Below the pieces are notes generated by a model, which saw nothing but the letters and a program-made list of their open reading frames with translations, ran no database searches and was not told the origin of the DNA. A DNA stretch of 64,000 nucleotides from JAXLYE01 sp046351595 (GTDB lineage Bacteria > Myxococcota_A > Polyangia > Palsa-1104 > JAEUJZ01), in NCBI GenBank assembly GCA_046351595.1, contig JAXLYE010000009.1, forward strand, positions 248,001 through 312,000, given 5' to 3'. A program made the position numbers and the translations under genes. This document shows, one piece after another, positions 17,595 to 26,090 of this stretch; position 1 is the first letter of the stretch, and each line of letters starts with the position of its first letter.

Positions 17595-18466
17595 GTGTCG
17601 TCTGAGCATGAGGATCTGGACCGTCTGGGCCTGACCCGGACCTTTGCGCACGACGCCGCGGCGCAGGCGGAGACCGACGTGCGCCCGGTGGTCCGCGTCG
17701 GACGGAGCGGGCCCCACCCGGGGCAGCCGCGGCCCTCGAGCCAGTCGGCGGGCGCGGCGCCGGCGGACGCTCCGGAGCCCGCCGATCCGCACATCGGGCA
17801 GCGCATCGGCAGCTACCGCGTCGTGCGCGAGCTCGGTCGCGGCGGCATGGGCGTGGTGTACGAGGTCGTACACGAGCAGCTCGGCCAGCGCGCGGTGGTC
17901 AAGACGCTGCAGCCCGAGCTCTCGCACAACCAGAGCTTCACGCAGCGCTTCCTGACCGAGGCGCGCGCCATCTCGATCGCGCAGCACCCGGGCCTGGTGA
18001 AGATCTTCGACTTCGGCCAGCTCCCGGACAAGACGCTGTACATCCTCATGGAGCACCTGGCCGGCGAGCCGCTGAGCGCGCGCCTTGTGCGCCAGAAGCT
18101 CGACGAGCCGACGGCGCTGCGGCTGGCGCGCCAGGTCGCCTCGACCCTGCAGGCCGCACACGAGCGCGGCGTCATCCACCGTGATCTGAAGCCCGCCAAC
18201 ATCTTCATCGTCCCCGATCCCGAGGCGCCCGCGGGAGAGCGCGTCAAGCTCCTGGACTTCGGTCTGGCCAAGATCAACGAAGGACTGCCCGGCGCAGACC
18301 TGCGCGGCACCGCGAGCGGGACGATCATGGGGACTCCGCTTTATATGTCCCCGGAGCAGTGTCGGGGCCTGGCAAACACGGACGGCAAGACCGATGTCTA
18401 CTCGCTGGGGGTGCTGCTGTTCGAGAGTCGCCTCAAGCACTTTTCCGTCGAGGAATCTGCCGTTAG
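17595..18466 (+). pseudogene. Ser/Thr protein kinase, N-terminal part, interrupted by a 9.2-kb insert
   Basis: The PknB-type kinase domain starts at about residue 73 (GSYRVVRELGRGGMGVVYEV). Lys103 in VVKTL, HRDLKPAN at 195-202, DFG at 221-223 and the GTPLYMSPEQ activation segment are intact. The domain stops in subdomain IX/X at DVYSLGVLLFE, where a 52-bp repeat begins (18415). The missing half (EESAVSDLIAMHL onwards) is found at 27623-28479 in the compatible frame. As it stands, the frame runs on past the repeat through 75 unrelated codons and then into the lipoprotein gene at 18693, giving a possible 580-aa chimera. The cut kinase lacks its C-lobe helices and should be inactive unless the insert is excised. 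Confidence 0.88.
18415..18466 (+). repeat. 52-bp direct repeat, left copy (attL-like) of insert 1
   Basis: Identical over 52 bp to 27623-27674, with different bases on both sides of each copy (C versus A before, G versus C after). It encodes the kinase residues LFESRLKHFSVEESAV in the same frame in both copies. It is followed at once by two tandem copies of GCGCTGGGGAA (18468-18478 and 18479-18489). Confidence 0.95.
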
Positions 18467-18692
18467 GGCGCTGGGGAAGCGCTGGGGAATCCTCTCTCCA
18501 GCACGTACTACACGGTGTGCTCCCGGATTCCGGATCCTGCTCCGTGTGAGCAGGCGCCGCGCCGCCCGCGGCGGCCGATCGCGCGAGGTCTGGGCCAAGG
18601 TGATATGCTATCGGGACTCTGTAACCAGGCGCGCGACGAACCGGACCACTCGGCTCGTTGCTGGAAAAAATGCTGAACGCTGGAGTGTATTG

Positions 18693-19337
18693 ATGCGACT
18701 TCTGGTGGACACCGCTTCTCGCGGACTCGTGGCAATGGCGCTGGTCGGTCCTCTGCTCTTTGGCGGCTGCGATGCATCCAAGGCCGAGCTCCAAGCGACC
18801 AAGGCCAAGCTGGACTCCATGACGACGGAGTGCGGGGGATGGAAGGCGCAGCTCGATGCCGCGCGGGCGAGCCTGGAGAGCGTCAAGAAGGAGCGGGATG
18901 ACGCACTCGCCAAGCTGGCCGCGGCCGCAGCCGAGGCAGCCCCCAAGCCGGCTCCGGACGCAGCAAGCGCCGCGCCGGTCGCCGCTCCTTCCCCGCCCAC
19001 GGCGGCTGCGTCCGCTCAGGCAAGAGGCAAGAAGCCGCCGGCCGGAGCCAAGAACACGACGCTCTCGAACGCTCTGCGCGACAAGGGCGCGGCGGTGCAG
19101 CAGTGCGCGATCGAGCACGCCCTGGAAAAAGGAGCGAAGAAGGTCGTCGTCACGGTGCGCGTGACGATCAACAACAAGGGCGACGTCGTCGACCGCCTCG
19201 TCACCGCCAGCGTGACGGACGGAGACGACAGCAAGGTCAAGGAGTGCGTGGAAGGAGTCGTACGCTCGGCCAAGTTCCCCGCGGTCCCGACCCCGCTGGC
19301 CACCGACGAGCGAAGCTGGACGATCGCGGCGCAGTAG
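18693..19337 (+). CDS. lipoprotein with AgmX/PglI-type C-terminal domain
   Basis: The 214-aa protein has a lipoprotein signal (lipobox LFGGC, about residue 26), a coiled coil with heptads (KAELQATKAKLDSM ... SLESVKKERDDALAKL, about 30-85), an Ala/Pro linker and a C-terminal domain (about 125-214) with LSNALRDKGAAVQQC, VTVRVTINNKGDVV and KECVEGVVRSAKFP. That is the pattern of the AgmX/PglI C-terminal domain of gliding-motility proteins and related TonB-C-like domains. GGAG lies about 8 bases before the ATG. It is in frame with the truncated kinase upstream by chance of the insertion. Confidence 0.7.
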   Translation: MRLLVDTASRGLVAMALVGPLLFGGCDASKAELQATKAKLDSMTTECGGWKAQLDAARASLESVKKERDDALAKLAAAAAEAAPKPAPDAASAAPVAAPSPPTAAASAQARGKKPPAGAKNTTLSNALRDKGAAVQQCAIEHALEKGAKKVVVTVRVTINNKGDVVDRLVTASVTDGDDSKVKECVEGVVRSAKFPAVPTPLATDERSWTIAAQ

Positions 19338-19340
19338 CCC

Positions 19341-19380
19341 GACCCGACGGGGTCGAATTCCGCGCTTCCTTTCGGAAGGC
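19341..19380. terminator. two small hairpins between convergent genes
   Basis: GACCC-GACG-GGGTC (19341-19354) and CTTCC-TTTC-GGAAG (19365-19378) follow the lipoprotein stop codon by a few bases and precede the stop of the efflux gene on the other strand. They lack T-runs but sit where terminators are expected. Confidence 0.4.
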
Positions 19381-19415
19381 CCTTGGACCTGCTACACGAC
19401 CTCGATGTTGCCGCC

Positions 19416-22400
19416 TCACGGCGGCGGCAGGCTCTCTGTGCCGCTCTCCGGGAGCTCTTGATCGAGCGAGCCCCGCTCGTTCAGGCGCTCGAGCAAGAGC
19501 TTGTACATCACCGGCAGGACGATGAGCGTCAGCAGCGCCGCCGACAGCGTGCCGCCGACGATGACGACCGCGATCGGCCGCTGGGTCTCGGAGCCGATCG
19601 CGCGCGAGAAGGCCGCCGGGATCAGCCCGAGCGCGGCCAGCGCCGCGGTCATGAGCACGGCCCGCAGCCGGCTCTGCGCGCCCTCCATCACCGCGGTGTC
19701 CAGATCCTGCCCGCCGCGGCGCCGCTCCTCGATGGCTGAGACGACCAGCACGCCGTTAAGGGAGGCCTGGCCGACCAGCGCGATGAAGCCGACCGCCGCC
19801 GCGACCGAAACCGGCATGTCCACCAGCCACAGCCCCAGCGCGCCGCCGACCAGCGCGAAGGGCACGTTCAGCAGCACCAGGAGCGCCAGCGCCATCGAGT
19901 CGAACGCCTTGAACAGCAGCGCCAGCGTCACCAGGAGCGCCACCGGCACCACCAGGCGCAGCCGCTGCATCGAGCGCTCCTTGGACTCAAACTCTCCGCC
20001 CCACTCCAGGATCATCCCGGGCCTGGTCGGCACCTTCTTCTGGACCGCGTCCTGGGCCTCCTTTACGAACGAGCCGAGGTCGCGCCCGCGCACGTTCATG
20101 CGCAGGCCGATGTAGCGGCGGCCGTTCTCGCGGTTCAGCGTCGCGCGCCCGTAGTCCACGCGCAGCATCGCGACCGCAGACAGCGGGATGAGCGCGCCCG
20201 ACTTGGTCGGGATCCGCAGCGCCGCGATCTTCTCGATGGTATCGCGCGCGGCCTCGGGCAGGCGCAGCACGACATCGAAGTTGCGCTCGCCCTCCCACAG
20301 CGTGCCGACCGGGCTGCCGCCCAGCGCCACGGTGATGAAGTGCTGCACGTCCGCCATGGTCAGGCCGAAGCGCCCGAGCAGCTCGCGGCGCGGCACGATC
20401 TGCAGCTGCGGAATCTCGCCGCTCTTGACGATGCCCAGGTCCGCGACGCCGCGCACCTGCGCGATCGCTGCCTTGGCCGCCTCCGCGGTCGTCTGCAGCT
20501 CCTTGAGGTCGTTGTAGAAGATCTTCAGCGCGATCTGGCCCATCTGGCCATAGATGTTCTGGTTGACGTTGTCGCGGATCGGCTGCGAGAAGTTGACGTC
20601 CAGACCCGGCACCACGGACAGCGCCTGCTTCAGCTGCTCGATGAGCGCGCCGAGGTTCCGCGTCTCCTTGGGCCAGGTGTCCATGGGGCGGAGCCGGACG
20701 AAGAACTCCAGGTTGCTCGGCAGCGAGGCGTCGGTGCCGTCCTCGGGCCGACCGAGCTGCGAGGACAGCGACTCGACCTGCGGGAACAGCCCGAGCAGCT
20801 CGGTGATCCGCGGCACCACGCGCCGTCCCTCGTCGAGCGAGGCGTTCTGCGGCAGCGTGAACGTCAGGTACAGCGCGCCTTCGTTGATCTCGGGAAGGAA
20901 CTCGCTGCCGCGCGTGGTCAGGATGTACCCCGCGACGACCAGCGACAGGGTCGCGGCGCCGACGACCCAGCGCGGGCGCCGCAGCGCAAGGGCGAGCGAG
21001 GGCCGATACAGCCGCTCGGCCGCGACCAGGATGGGCGACTCGCGGTGCTTGAGGTTGCGCTTGTACGCGAGCGTCGCCAGCACCGGCACCAGCGTGACGG
21101 AGAACAGGAGGCTGCCGAGCAGCGCCGCCACCACCGTGTGCGCCATCGGCGCGAAGATGCGCCCTTCCACGCGCTGCAACAGGAAGATGGGCAGGTACGC
21201 GGCGCTGATGATCAGCAGCGCGAAGATCGTCGGCCGCGCCACCTGTGCCACCGCCCAGCCGATGCGCCCGCGGGGCGAGCTCGGTGCGTCCTCCGGCGGG
21301 TGCGACAGCGTCGTCACGATGTGCTCGATGATCACGACCGCGCCGTCGACGATCACGCCGAAGTCGACCGCTCCCATCGACAGCAGGTTCGCCGACATGC
21401 CGCGGCTGTGCAGGTAGATGAACGCCACGCACAGCGACAAGGGAATGGTCGTCGCCACGATCAGCGCGGCCTTGAGATCGAGCAGGAACGCCAGCAGCAC
21501 CAGCAGCACCAGCACCGCGCCCTCGGCCAGGTTCCTGCCGACGGTGGCCAGGGTCTTGCCGATCAGCTCCGTGCGATCGTAGAAGGGCCACACCTGAACA
21601 TCTTTGGGCAGGTGGCGCGTATTGATGTCCTCGATCCGCTGCCGCACCCGCGCCAGCACCACCGACGGGTTCTCGCCGCGCCGCATGAGCACGATGCCCT
21701 CGACCGCGTCGAAGTCGCGGCCGCGGCTGTAGATGCCCTGGCGCGGCGTCCAGCCCTCCTTCACCGACGCCACGTCCGACACCAGGAGCGGCGTGCCGCC
21801 GCGCGTCGCCACCGCCACCTTGCCGATGTCGGGTCCGTTCGCAAACAGGCCCTGGCTGCGGATGATCAGCTGCTCGGCGCCGCGCACCAGCACGCCGCCC
21901 GAGGCGTTCTGCGAGGCGCCCTCGATCGCGTCCTCGAGCTCGCGCAGGGTCAGGCCCTTGGCCGCGAGCTGCACCGGATCCGGGCGCACCTGGATCTCGC
22001 GCACCAGGCCGCCGTAGCTCACGACGTCCGCGACTCCGTCGACCTGCAGCAGCTTGGGCCGCACGACCCAGTCCTGCAAGGTGCGCAGCAGCATCGGATC
22101 GTTGCGCACGCCGCCGCCCTCGCCGTTGGCCATGCGCAGCGAGTAGCGGTAGATCTCGCCGATGGGCGTCGACAGCGATCCGAGCTGCGGCGTCACGCCC
22201 TGCGGCAGCTCGGCCAGGCGCAGCCGCTCCAGCGTCTGGCTGCGCGCGAACAAGACGTCGACGCCGTCGGCGAAGGTCAGCGTGATGAACGACAGCCCGA
22301 ACAGGTTCAGGCTGCGCACCTTGCTCAGCCCGTACGTCCCGTTGACCGCGCGCTCGATGGGGATGGAAACCTGGCGCTCCATCTCTTCGGCGGGCTGTCC

Positions 22401-22562
22401 GGGATACAGCGAGATGATGTTGACCTGCGTGTCCGTCGGGTCCGGGAACGCCTCGATGGTCAGGTCGCGGAAGGCAAAGCCGCCCCAGATCAGGCACAGG
22501 ACGGTCATGGCCAGGACGGCCAAGCGGCTGCGCAGCGCCATGGCGATGAGGGACGGGAACAT
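19416..22562 (-). CDS. CzcA-type heavy-metal RND efflux pump
   Basis: This 1,048-aa inner-membrane RND protein has the standard layout: one helix, a large periplasmic loop (about 35-340), helices 2-6, a second periplasmic loop (about 570-865) and helices 7-12. The helix-4 motif VDFGVIVDGAVVIIEH has the two Asp and the Glu that mark the heavy-metal (HME) group, as in CzcA and CusA, and distinguish it from drug pumps. It exports divalent or monovalent metal ions using the proton gradient. It starts 3 bp after the adaptor gene, so both are cotranscribed. No outer-membrane factor gene is nearby; a TolC/CzcC protein must come from elsewhere. Confidence 0.9.
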   Translation of the reverse strand: MFPSLIAMALRSRLAVLAMTVLCLIWGGFAFRDLTIEAFPDPTDTQVNIISLYPGQPAEEMERQVSIPIERAVNGTYGLSKVRSLNLFGLSFITLTFADGVDVLFARSQTLERLRLAELPQGVTPQLGSLSTPIGEIYRYSLRMANGEGGGVRNDPMLLRTLQDWVVRPKLLQVDGVADVVSYGGLVREIQVRPDPVQLAAKGLTLRELEDAIEGASQNASGGVLVRGAEQLIIRSQGLFANGPDIGKVAVATRGGTPLLVSDVASVKEGWTPRQGIYSRGRDFDAVEGIVLMRRGENPSVVLARVRQRIEDINTRHLPKDVQVWPFYDRTELIGKTLATVGRNLAEGAVLVLLVLLAFLLDLKAALIVATTIPLSLCVAFIYLHSRGMSANLLSMGAVDFGVIVDGAVVIIEHIVTTLSHPPEDAPSSPRGRIGWAVAQVARPTIFALLIISAAYLPIFLLQRVEGRIFAPMAHTVVAALLGSLLFSVTLVPVLATLAYKRNLKHRESPILVAAERLYRPSLALALRRPRWVVGAATLSLVVAGYILTTRGSEFLPEINEGALYLTFTLPQNASLDEGRRVVPRITELLGLFPQVESLSSQLGRPEDGTDASLPSNLEFFVRLRPMDTWPKETRNLGALIEQLKQALSVVPGLDVNFSQPIRDNVNQNIYGQMGQIALKIFYNDLKELQTTAEAAKAAIAQVRGVADLGIVKSGEIPQLQIVPRRELLGRFGLTMADVQHFITVALGGSPVGTLWEGERNFDVVLRLPEAARDTIEKIAALRIPTKSGALIPLSAVAMLRVDYGRATLNRENGRRYIGLRMNVRGRDLGSFVKEAQDAVQKKVPTRPGMILEWGGEFESKERSMQRLRLVVPVALLVTLALLFKAFDSMALALLVLLNVPFALVGGALGLWLVDMPVSVAAAVGFIALVGQASLNGVLVVSAIEERRRGGQDLDTAVMEGAQSRLRAVLMTAALAALGLIPAAFSRAIGSETQRPIAVVIVGGTLSAALLTLIVLPVMYKLLLERLNERGSLDQELPESGTESLPPP

Positions 22563-22565
22563 GGT

Positions 22566-23753
22566 CTACTCCTTGGCCGTCAGGGCGTTGAGCAGGAGCA
22601 GCGCGCCGTGCGCGACCACACGCTCGCCGGCCCGCAGCCCGCTGCGGATCTCGGTCACGCCGTCCTGCTGGCGCCCGATGGTGACCGGGGTGCGGCGGAA
22701 CCGCCCGGGCTCGAGCTGGACGAAGACCACGGCCTGCAGCCCGTCGCTGACCACGGCGTCGCTGGGCACGCGGAGCAGCTGGGCGCCTGCGTCCGCGGGC
22801 GGGACGAAGCGAGCCGTGATGAAGGAGTTGGGGCGCAGGCGCCCTTCCGGGTTCTTGGCGCGGATGCGGATCGGTACGGTCTGGCGCTCGGGATCGACGA
22901 TCTGCGAGACGGTCTCGATCTGCCCGTCCCCCAGGTCGGCGTTGTCACCGGGAGCGCGGAGGTCGACGGCATCACCGACGCTCAGGGTGCTCGCGTCCGG
23001 CTGCGGCACGTCGGCCAGGACGAGGACCTCGTCGAGGTCTGCGATGGTGACCACGGGCTTGTCCTTCCCGGGCCCCACCTGCTGACCCGGGGCGGCCTCG
23101 ATCTGGAGCACCACGCCGGCGCGCGGGGCGAGCAGCCAGTACAGGTTGTCGCCCTCGGACGCGATGGCCAGCGACTTGAGGCGCGCGTCCGCGGCGCGGG
23201 ACAAGAGCTCGGCGCCGCGGAGCTCGTCCTGCGCGACCAGGAGGTCGTTCGCGGACGCGCCGCGCGCCTCGACCAGGAGCTTCACGCGATCGGTGAGCGC
23301 GCGCTTGGTCTGAGCGCTCGCGGCGCTCGCGCGCAGCTCACGCAGGAGGCCCGCCAGATCGCCGCTGCGGATGAGCGCTACACGGTCCCCGGCCGCCACG
23401 TGATCGCCCGGGCGGACCGCCGCACGCTCGATGCGCCCGTCGAGCGGCGCGAAGCTCGGCGCGGTGCGCGGCTCCAGCGCCACCACGCGCGCCGTGAGCG
23501 GAGCGGGCGGCAGCCGCGGTCCGAGCCGTGCTTCCGCGAGATCGAACGGAATCGGCTGCACCAGTCCGGGGCGCAGGACCACCTCGCTCTTGCTCGTCTG
23601 GAAGGGCGGCGGCGACGGCGGCAGGGGGCGCTCGTGCAGCCAGACGCTCAGCACGGTCAGCGCCGCGGCGCTCAGGCCGCCGACGCCAAGCCCGAGCGTG
23701 AAGCTGCGACTCGAGGGAATGGCTGTTACCTGGTGCACAGGCTGCTCACTCAT
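22566..23753 (-). CDS. RND efflux periplasmic adaptor (HlyD/CzcB family)
   Basis: The 395-aa membrane-fusion protein has an N-terminal membrane anchor (LGLGVGGLSAAALTVLSV), a lipoyl/barrel-sandwich half (about 95-115, APLDGRIERAAVRPGDHVAA), an alpha-helical hairpin (about 125-190), the second lipoyl half (LLAPRAGVVLQIEAAPGQQV) and a C-terminal beta-barrel and membrane-proximal domain (PNSFITARF ... DGVTEIRSGLRAGERVVAHG). It links the RND pump to an outer-membrane channel. The ATG at 23753 is preceded by AAGGAGGATCCGAGC, better than the in-frame start 39 bases earlier. A strongly structured leader lies upstream (23822-23948). Confidence 0.9.
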   Translation of the reverse strand: MSEQPVHQVTAIPSSRSFTLGLGVGGLSAAALTVLSVWLHERPLPPSPPPFQTSKSEVVLRPGLVQPIPFDLAEARLGPRLPPAPLTARVVALEPRTAPSFAPLDGRIERAAVRPGDHVAAGDRVALIRSGDLAGLLRELRASAASAQTKRALTDRVKLLVEARGASANDLLVAQDELRGAELLSRAADARLKSLAIASEGDNLYWLLAPRAGVVLQIEAAPGQQVGPGKDKPVVTIADLDEVLVLADVPQPDASTLSVGDAVDLRAPGDNADLGDGQIETVSQIVDPERQTVPIRIRAKNPEGRLRPNSFITARFVPPADAGAQLLRVPSDAVVSDGLQAVVFVQLEPGRFRRTPVTIGRQQDGVTEIRSGLRAGERVVAHGALLLLNALTAKE

Positions 23754-23821
23754 GCTCGGATCCTCCTTGGCGAGCCGACTCGGAAGCGGCAAGACCCACT
23801 CGATCGCAGCGCAGGAGCGCG

Positions 23822-23948
23822 CGAGTCTGTCGCCAAGACAGACTCGGACGGGGCTCCGGCAAGGGAGCGGAGCCCCTGCGTGAAGCGGCTCCTTCCTATC
23901 AAGAGAAACCTAACAGGGCGCACGAGGGCGCTCTAGTTAGGTTCTCTT
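23822..23948 (-). promoter_or_regulatory. structured 5' leader with three long hairpins before the efflux operon
   Basis: Three inverted repeats follow each other. 23822-23846: CGAGTCTGTC and GACAGACTCG, perfect 10 bp, 5-base loop. 23850-23876: GGGGCTCCG and CGGAGCCCC, perfect 9 bp. 23901-23948: arms AAGAGAAACCTAAC and GTTAGGTTCTCTT with one bulge and an inner AGGGCGC/GCGCTCT stem. On the minus strand they lie 69-195 bases before the adaptor ATG, where a leader RNA would be. They could be a metal- or antibiotic-responsive attenuator, or operators; no known riboswitch consensus is visible. Confidence 0.6.
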
Positions 23949-24277
23949 CATGTTCCTTTCATATTCCTTTTTTCGCAAATACACCGACGGTGAACGTACT
24001 TTCCAGCGCACGCGATCACGGCCATCGCATGCCGTCTTGGAGATACAGCGAAGCTGCTACCGAAGAGTAACAAGATGCCGCGGGCGGCCCATCCTTACAG
24101 AGCATCTCCAACTGGAAGGCAGCGGAGCAGAACCGGAGGGGTGAATGCTCTCTCGAGCGGGTAGGGAACACCGATCCCTCCTGCATTGAAGAAACTTAAG
24201 CAACTCTTCATGTTGCGCCGCCAGGGGGCGCGATAGCCTGCCTACCGTAACCGCACAAGCAGGGAAGGAGAGCGGAC
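23949..24277. other. gene-free, AT-richer intergenic stretch between divergent genes
   Basis: This divergent region holds a T-rich stretch at 23950-23985 likely to be promoter DNA for the efflux operon, and the leader of the lipoprotein gene at 24278. A 64-codon open frame at 23950-24144 has no ribosome binding site or domain and is not called. Confidence 0.5.
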
Positions 24278-24811
24278 ATGCTGTCGGCTAGAAAAACGGT
24301 CGTATCGTTCTCGCTGTGGGCGCTCTTTGGCATCTCGGGCACGCTCGGCGGCTGCGGCGCGGAGGAGGGCTCACCGGCGATCGAGCAGGCTCCCTCCGCC
24401 CTGGCGGCGCTCGCTCCCAACCCGCCGCCAGCCTCGTGCGACCAGCGGCACGCCGGGGTCACGGGGCTCCAGGCGCTGGTCCGCATCGATGAGTACAAGG
24501 GACTGATCAGGGGGAGCAACGGCGTCCATGAGATCGCCTATGGGACGATCACCGCGACCCCGTGGGTCTTCGACTCCTCCGTAATCGACACCAGCAATGT
24601 GCAGCTCGCGCTCAACGTGAAGAGCGCGAAGGACCCCAGCGGGCTGCCGCACGAGATCCGGCTGGCGGCCGGGCAGACCGTCGAGGTCGAGGGCGAGTAC
24701 ATCCCGTCCTCTGCGGCCAGCGCACACGACGCCCGCGGTCGTGCCGCCGTCCTGCACTTCACGCACGCGCCGTGCGGCTATATCACGATCGGCGGGACCA
24801 TATATCGCTGA
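24278..24811 (+). CDS. small lipoprotein, possibly DUF3465-like
   Basis: The 177-aa protein has a lipobox LGGC (about residue 26). The mature part has beta-strand patterns and ends VEVEGEYIPSSA ... AVLHFTHAPCGYITIGGTIY, which resembles the end of DUF3465 proteins (a G-E-Y segment, then a W/F-T-H, then a G-G-x-x-Y ending). That assignment is tentative and no function is known for DUF3465. AAGGAGAGCGGAC precedes the ATG. It lies 89 bp before the metallophosphatase gene in the same direction. Confidence 0.7.
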   Translation: MLSARKTVVSFSLWALFGISGTLGGCGAEEGSPAIEQAPSALAALAPNPPPASCDQRHAGVTGLQALVRIDEYKGLIRGSNGVHEIAYGTITATPWVFDSSVIDTSNVQLALNVKSAKDPSGLPHEIRLAAGQTVEVEGEYIPSSAASAHDARGRAAVLHFTHAPCGYITIGGTIYR

Positions 24812-24900
24812 CGCGAGGTCTGCGGCGGCGCCTCCGTGCTCGCGGGTGAGCCGCCTCAAGGTGCTCGCTGCAGGATTTCTGCCCCTTCCCGGAGGTCCGC

Positions 24901-26025
24901 ATGACCCTCTCGAACTTTCAGGCTCGCGCGGCGCGGCGTAGTCCGCTGGTCACCGCAGCGCTGTGGCTCCTCTTGTCCGGCTGCGCGCAGGAACAGAACT
25001 TGGAGCCGCGTGAAGCGGTGGCCGACCCGGAGAGCGGCTCGCTGACCGAAGCCTCGACCTGTGCACACCCGCTCTGTGAGGTCGGAGCCAGCCTGAAAAA
25101 GAGCTGCGATCCTTGCGTGAGCAAGGTCTGCGCCGCGGATCCGTACTGCTGCAGCACGGCCTGGAACTCGATCTGCGTCCGGGAGGTGCAGTCGATCTGC
25201 CACCCGAGCTGCGGCGATCGCCCGGACATGGAGCTGCCGGATCTGCGCAGCGGTCCGGCAGACGGCGGCCGCCCCGCGCGCCTGCGCTTCGCCGCGTTTG
25301 GCGACACCCGGCCCGAGACGTCCTCTCCCGCGTCGCCCTATCCGACGGCGGTCGTCGAGTCCATCTTCCGCGCCATCGACCGCCAGGCCGTGGACTTCGT
25401 CGTCGTGAGCGGCGACTACATCTACGTGAGCGGCACCGACCCTGCGCGGGCCGCGGCGCAGATGGACACGTTCCTGACCGCGCGCAAGCAGCTCAGCGCC
25501 CGGACCTCGGTCCACTACGTCCTCGGCAACCACGAGGACCGCAACATCCCGACGTTCCAGGCCAAGCTCTCGTCGGAGGTGTACTGGAGCTTCACGCTCG
25601 GCGACGCCAAGGTGGTCGCCATCGCCAACGACGCCTGGGACGCGGCGCAGGGAGCGTGGCTCGATCGACAGCTCGCGACTCCGACCCGGTACACCTTCGT
25701 CTTCCGCCACCAGTACTGGGGCTCGCACGGGACCACGCACGATGCGGAGATCCAGCCCATCGTGCAGGCGCACCCGTTCACCCTGTTCATCGCCGGCCAC
25801 GATCACTCCTACAAGCACAAGCCGTCTCTGTCGCGCGGCGAGGCACGCGACGTGATCGCCGGCAACGGCGGCGCGCCGTTCGACACGAGCTGGAGCAGCC
25901 CGTACTACGGCTACATCCTCGTCGAGCAGCAGCCCGACGACCGCATCCAGGTCACGTCCTACAAGGTGGATCCGGGGATGGATGTCCCGCCCGTCGCGAT
26001 GGACTCCTGGACGGTGTCGCCGTAG
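24901..26025 (+). CDS. Cys-rich lipoprotein metallophosphoesterase
   Basis: The 374-aa protein has a lipobox LLSGC (about residue 25), then a Cys-rich segment (about 53-103; SCDPCVSKVCAADPYCC) with regular Cys spacing as seen in many secreted myxobacterial proteins, then a calcineurin-like phosphoesterase domain. Metal-binding motifs are FGDTR, VSGDYIY, GNHED and GHDHSY; the usual GHH/HP motif before the last one appears as FRHQYW. A binuclear-metal phosphatase or nuclease on the cell surface is likely; the substrate is unknown. GGAGG precedes the ATG. Confidence 0.88.
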   Translation: MTLSNFQARAARRSPLVTAALWLLLSGCAQEQNLEPREAVADPESGSLTEASTCAHPLCEVGASLKKSCDPCVSKVCAADPYCCSTAWNSICVREVQSICHPSCGDRPDMELPDLRSGPADGGRPARLRFAAFGDTRPETSSPASPYPTAVVESIFRAIDRQAVDFVVVSGDYIYVSGTDPARAAAQMDTFLTARKQLSARTSVHYVLGNHEDRNIPTFQAKLSSEVYWSFTLGDAKVVAIANDAWDAAQGAWLDRQLATPTRYTFVFRHQYWGSHGTTHDAEIQPIVQAHPFTLFIAGHDHSYKHKPSLSRGEARDVIAGNGGAPFDTSWSSPYYGYILVEQQPDDRIQVTSYKVDPGMDVPPVAMDSWTVSP

Positions 26026-26090
26026 GCCGGAGGCGGGTCCAGAAGGAGCGACGTACAGCTCCGCCCGCGCGCGCAGCGTCTCGGTGCAGG

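Noticed and set aside
20340..23936. A 1,198-codon open frame on the plus strand opposite the efflux genes
   Set aside because: It is low in coding character (Arg, His, Gln, Ala-rich), mirrors the codon pattern of the real minus-strand RND genes, and spans two real genes and their spacer. High GC makes such antisense frames common here.
23950..24144. A 64-codon frame upstream of the small lipoprotein
   Set aside because: No ribosome binding site, no domain, lies in probable promoter DNA.
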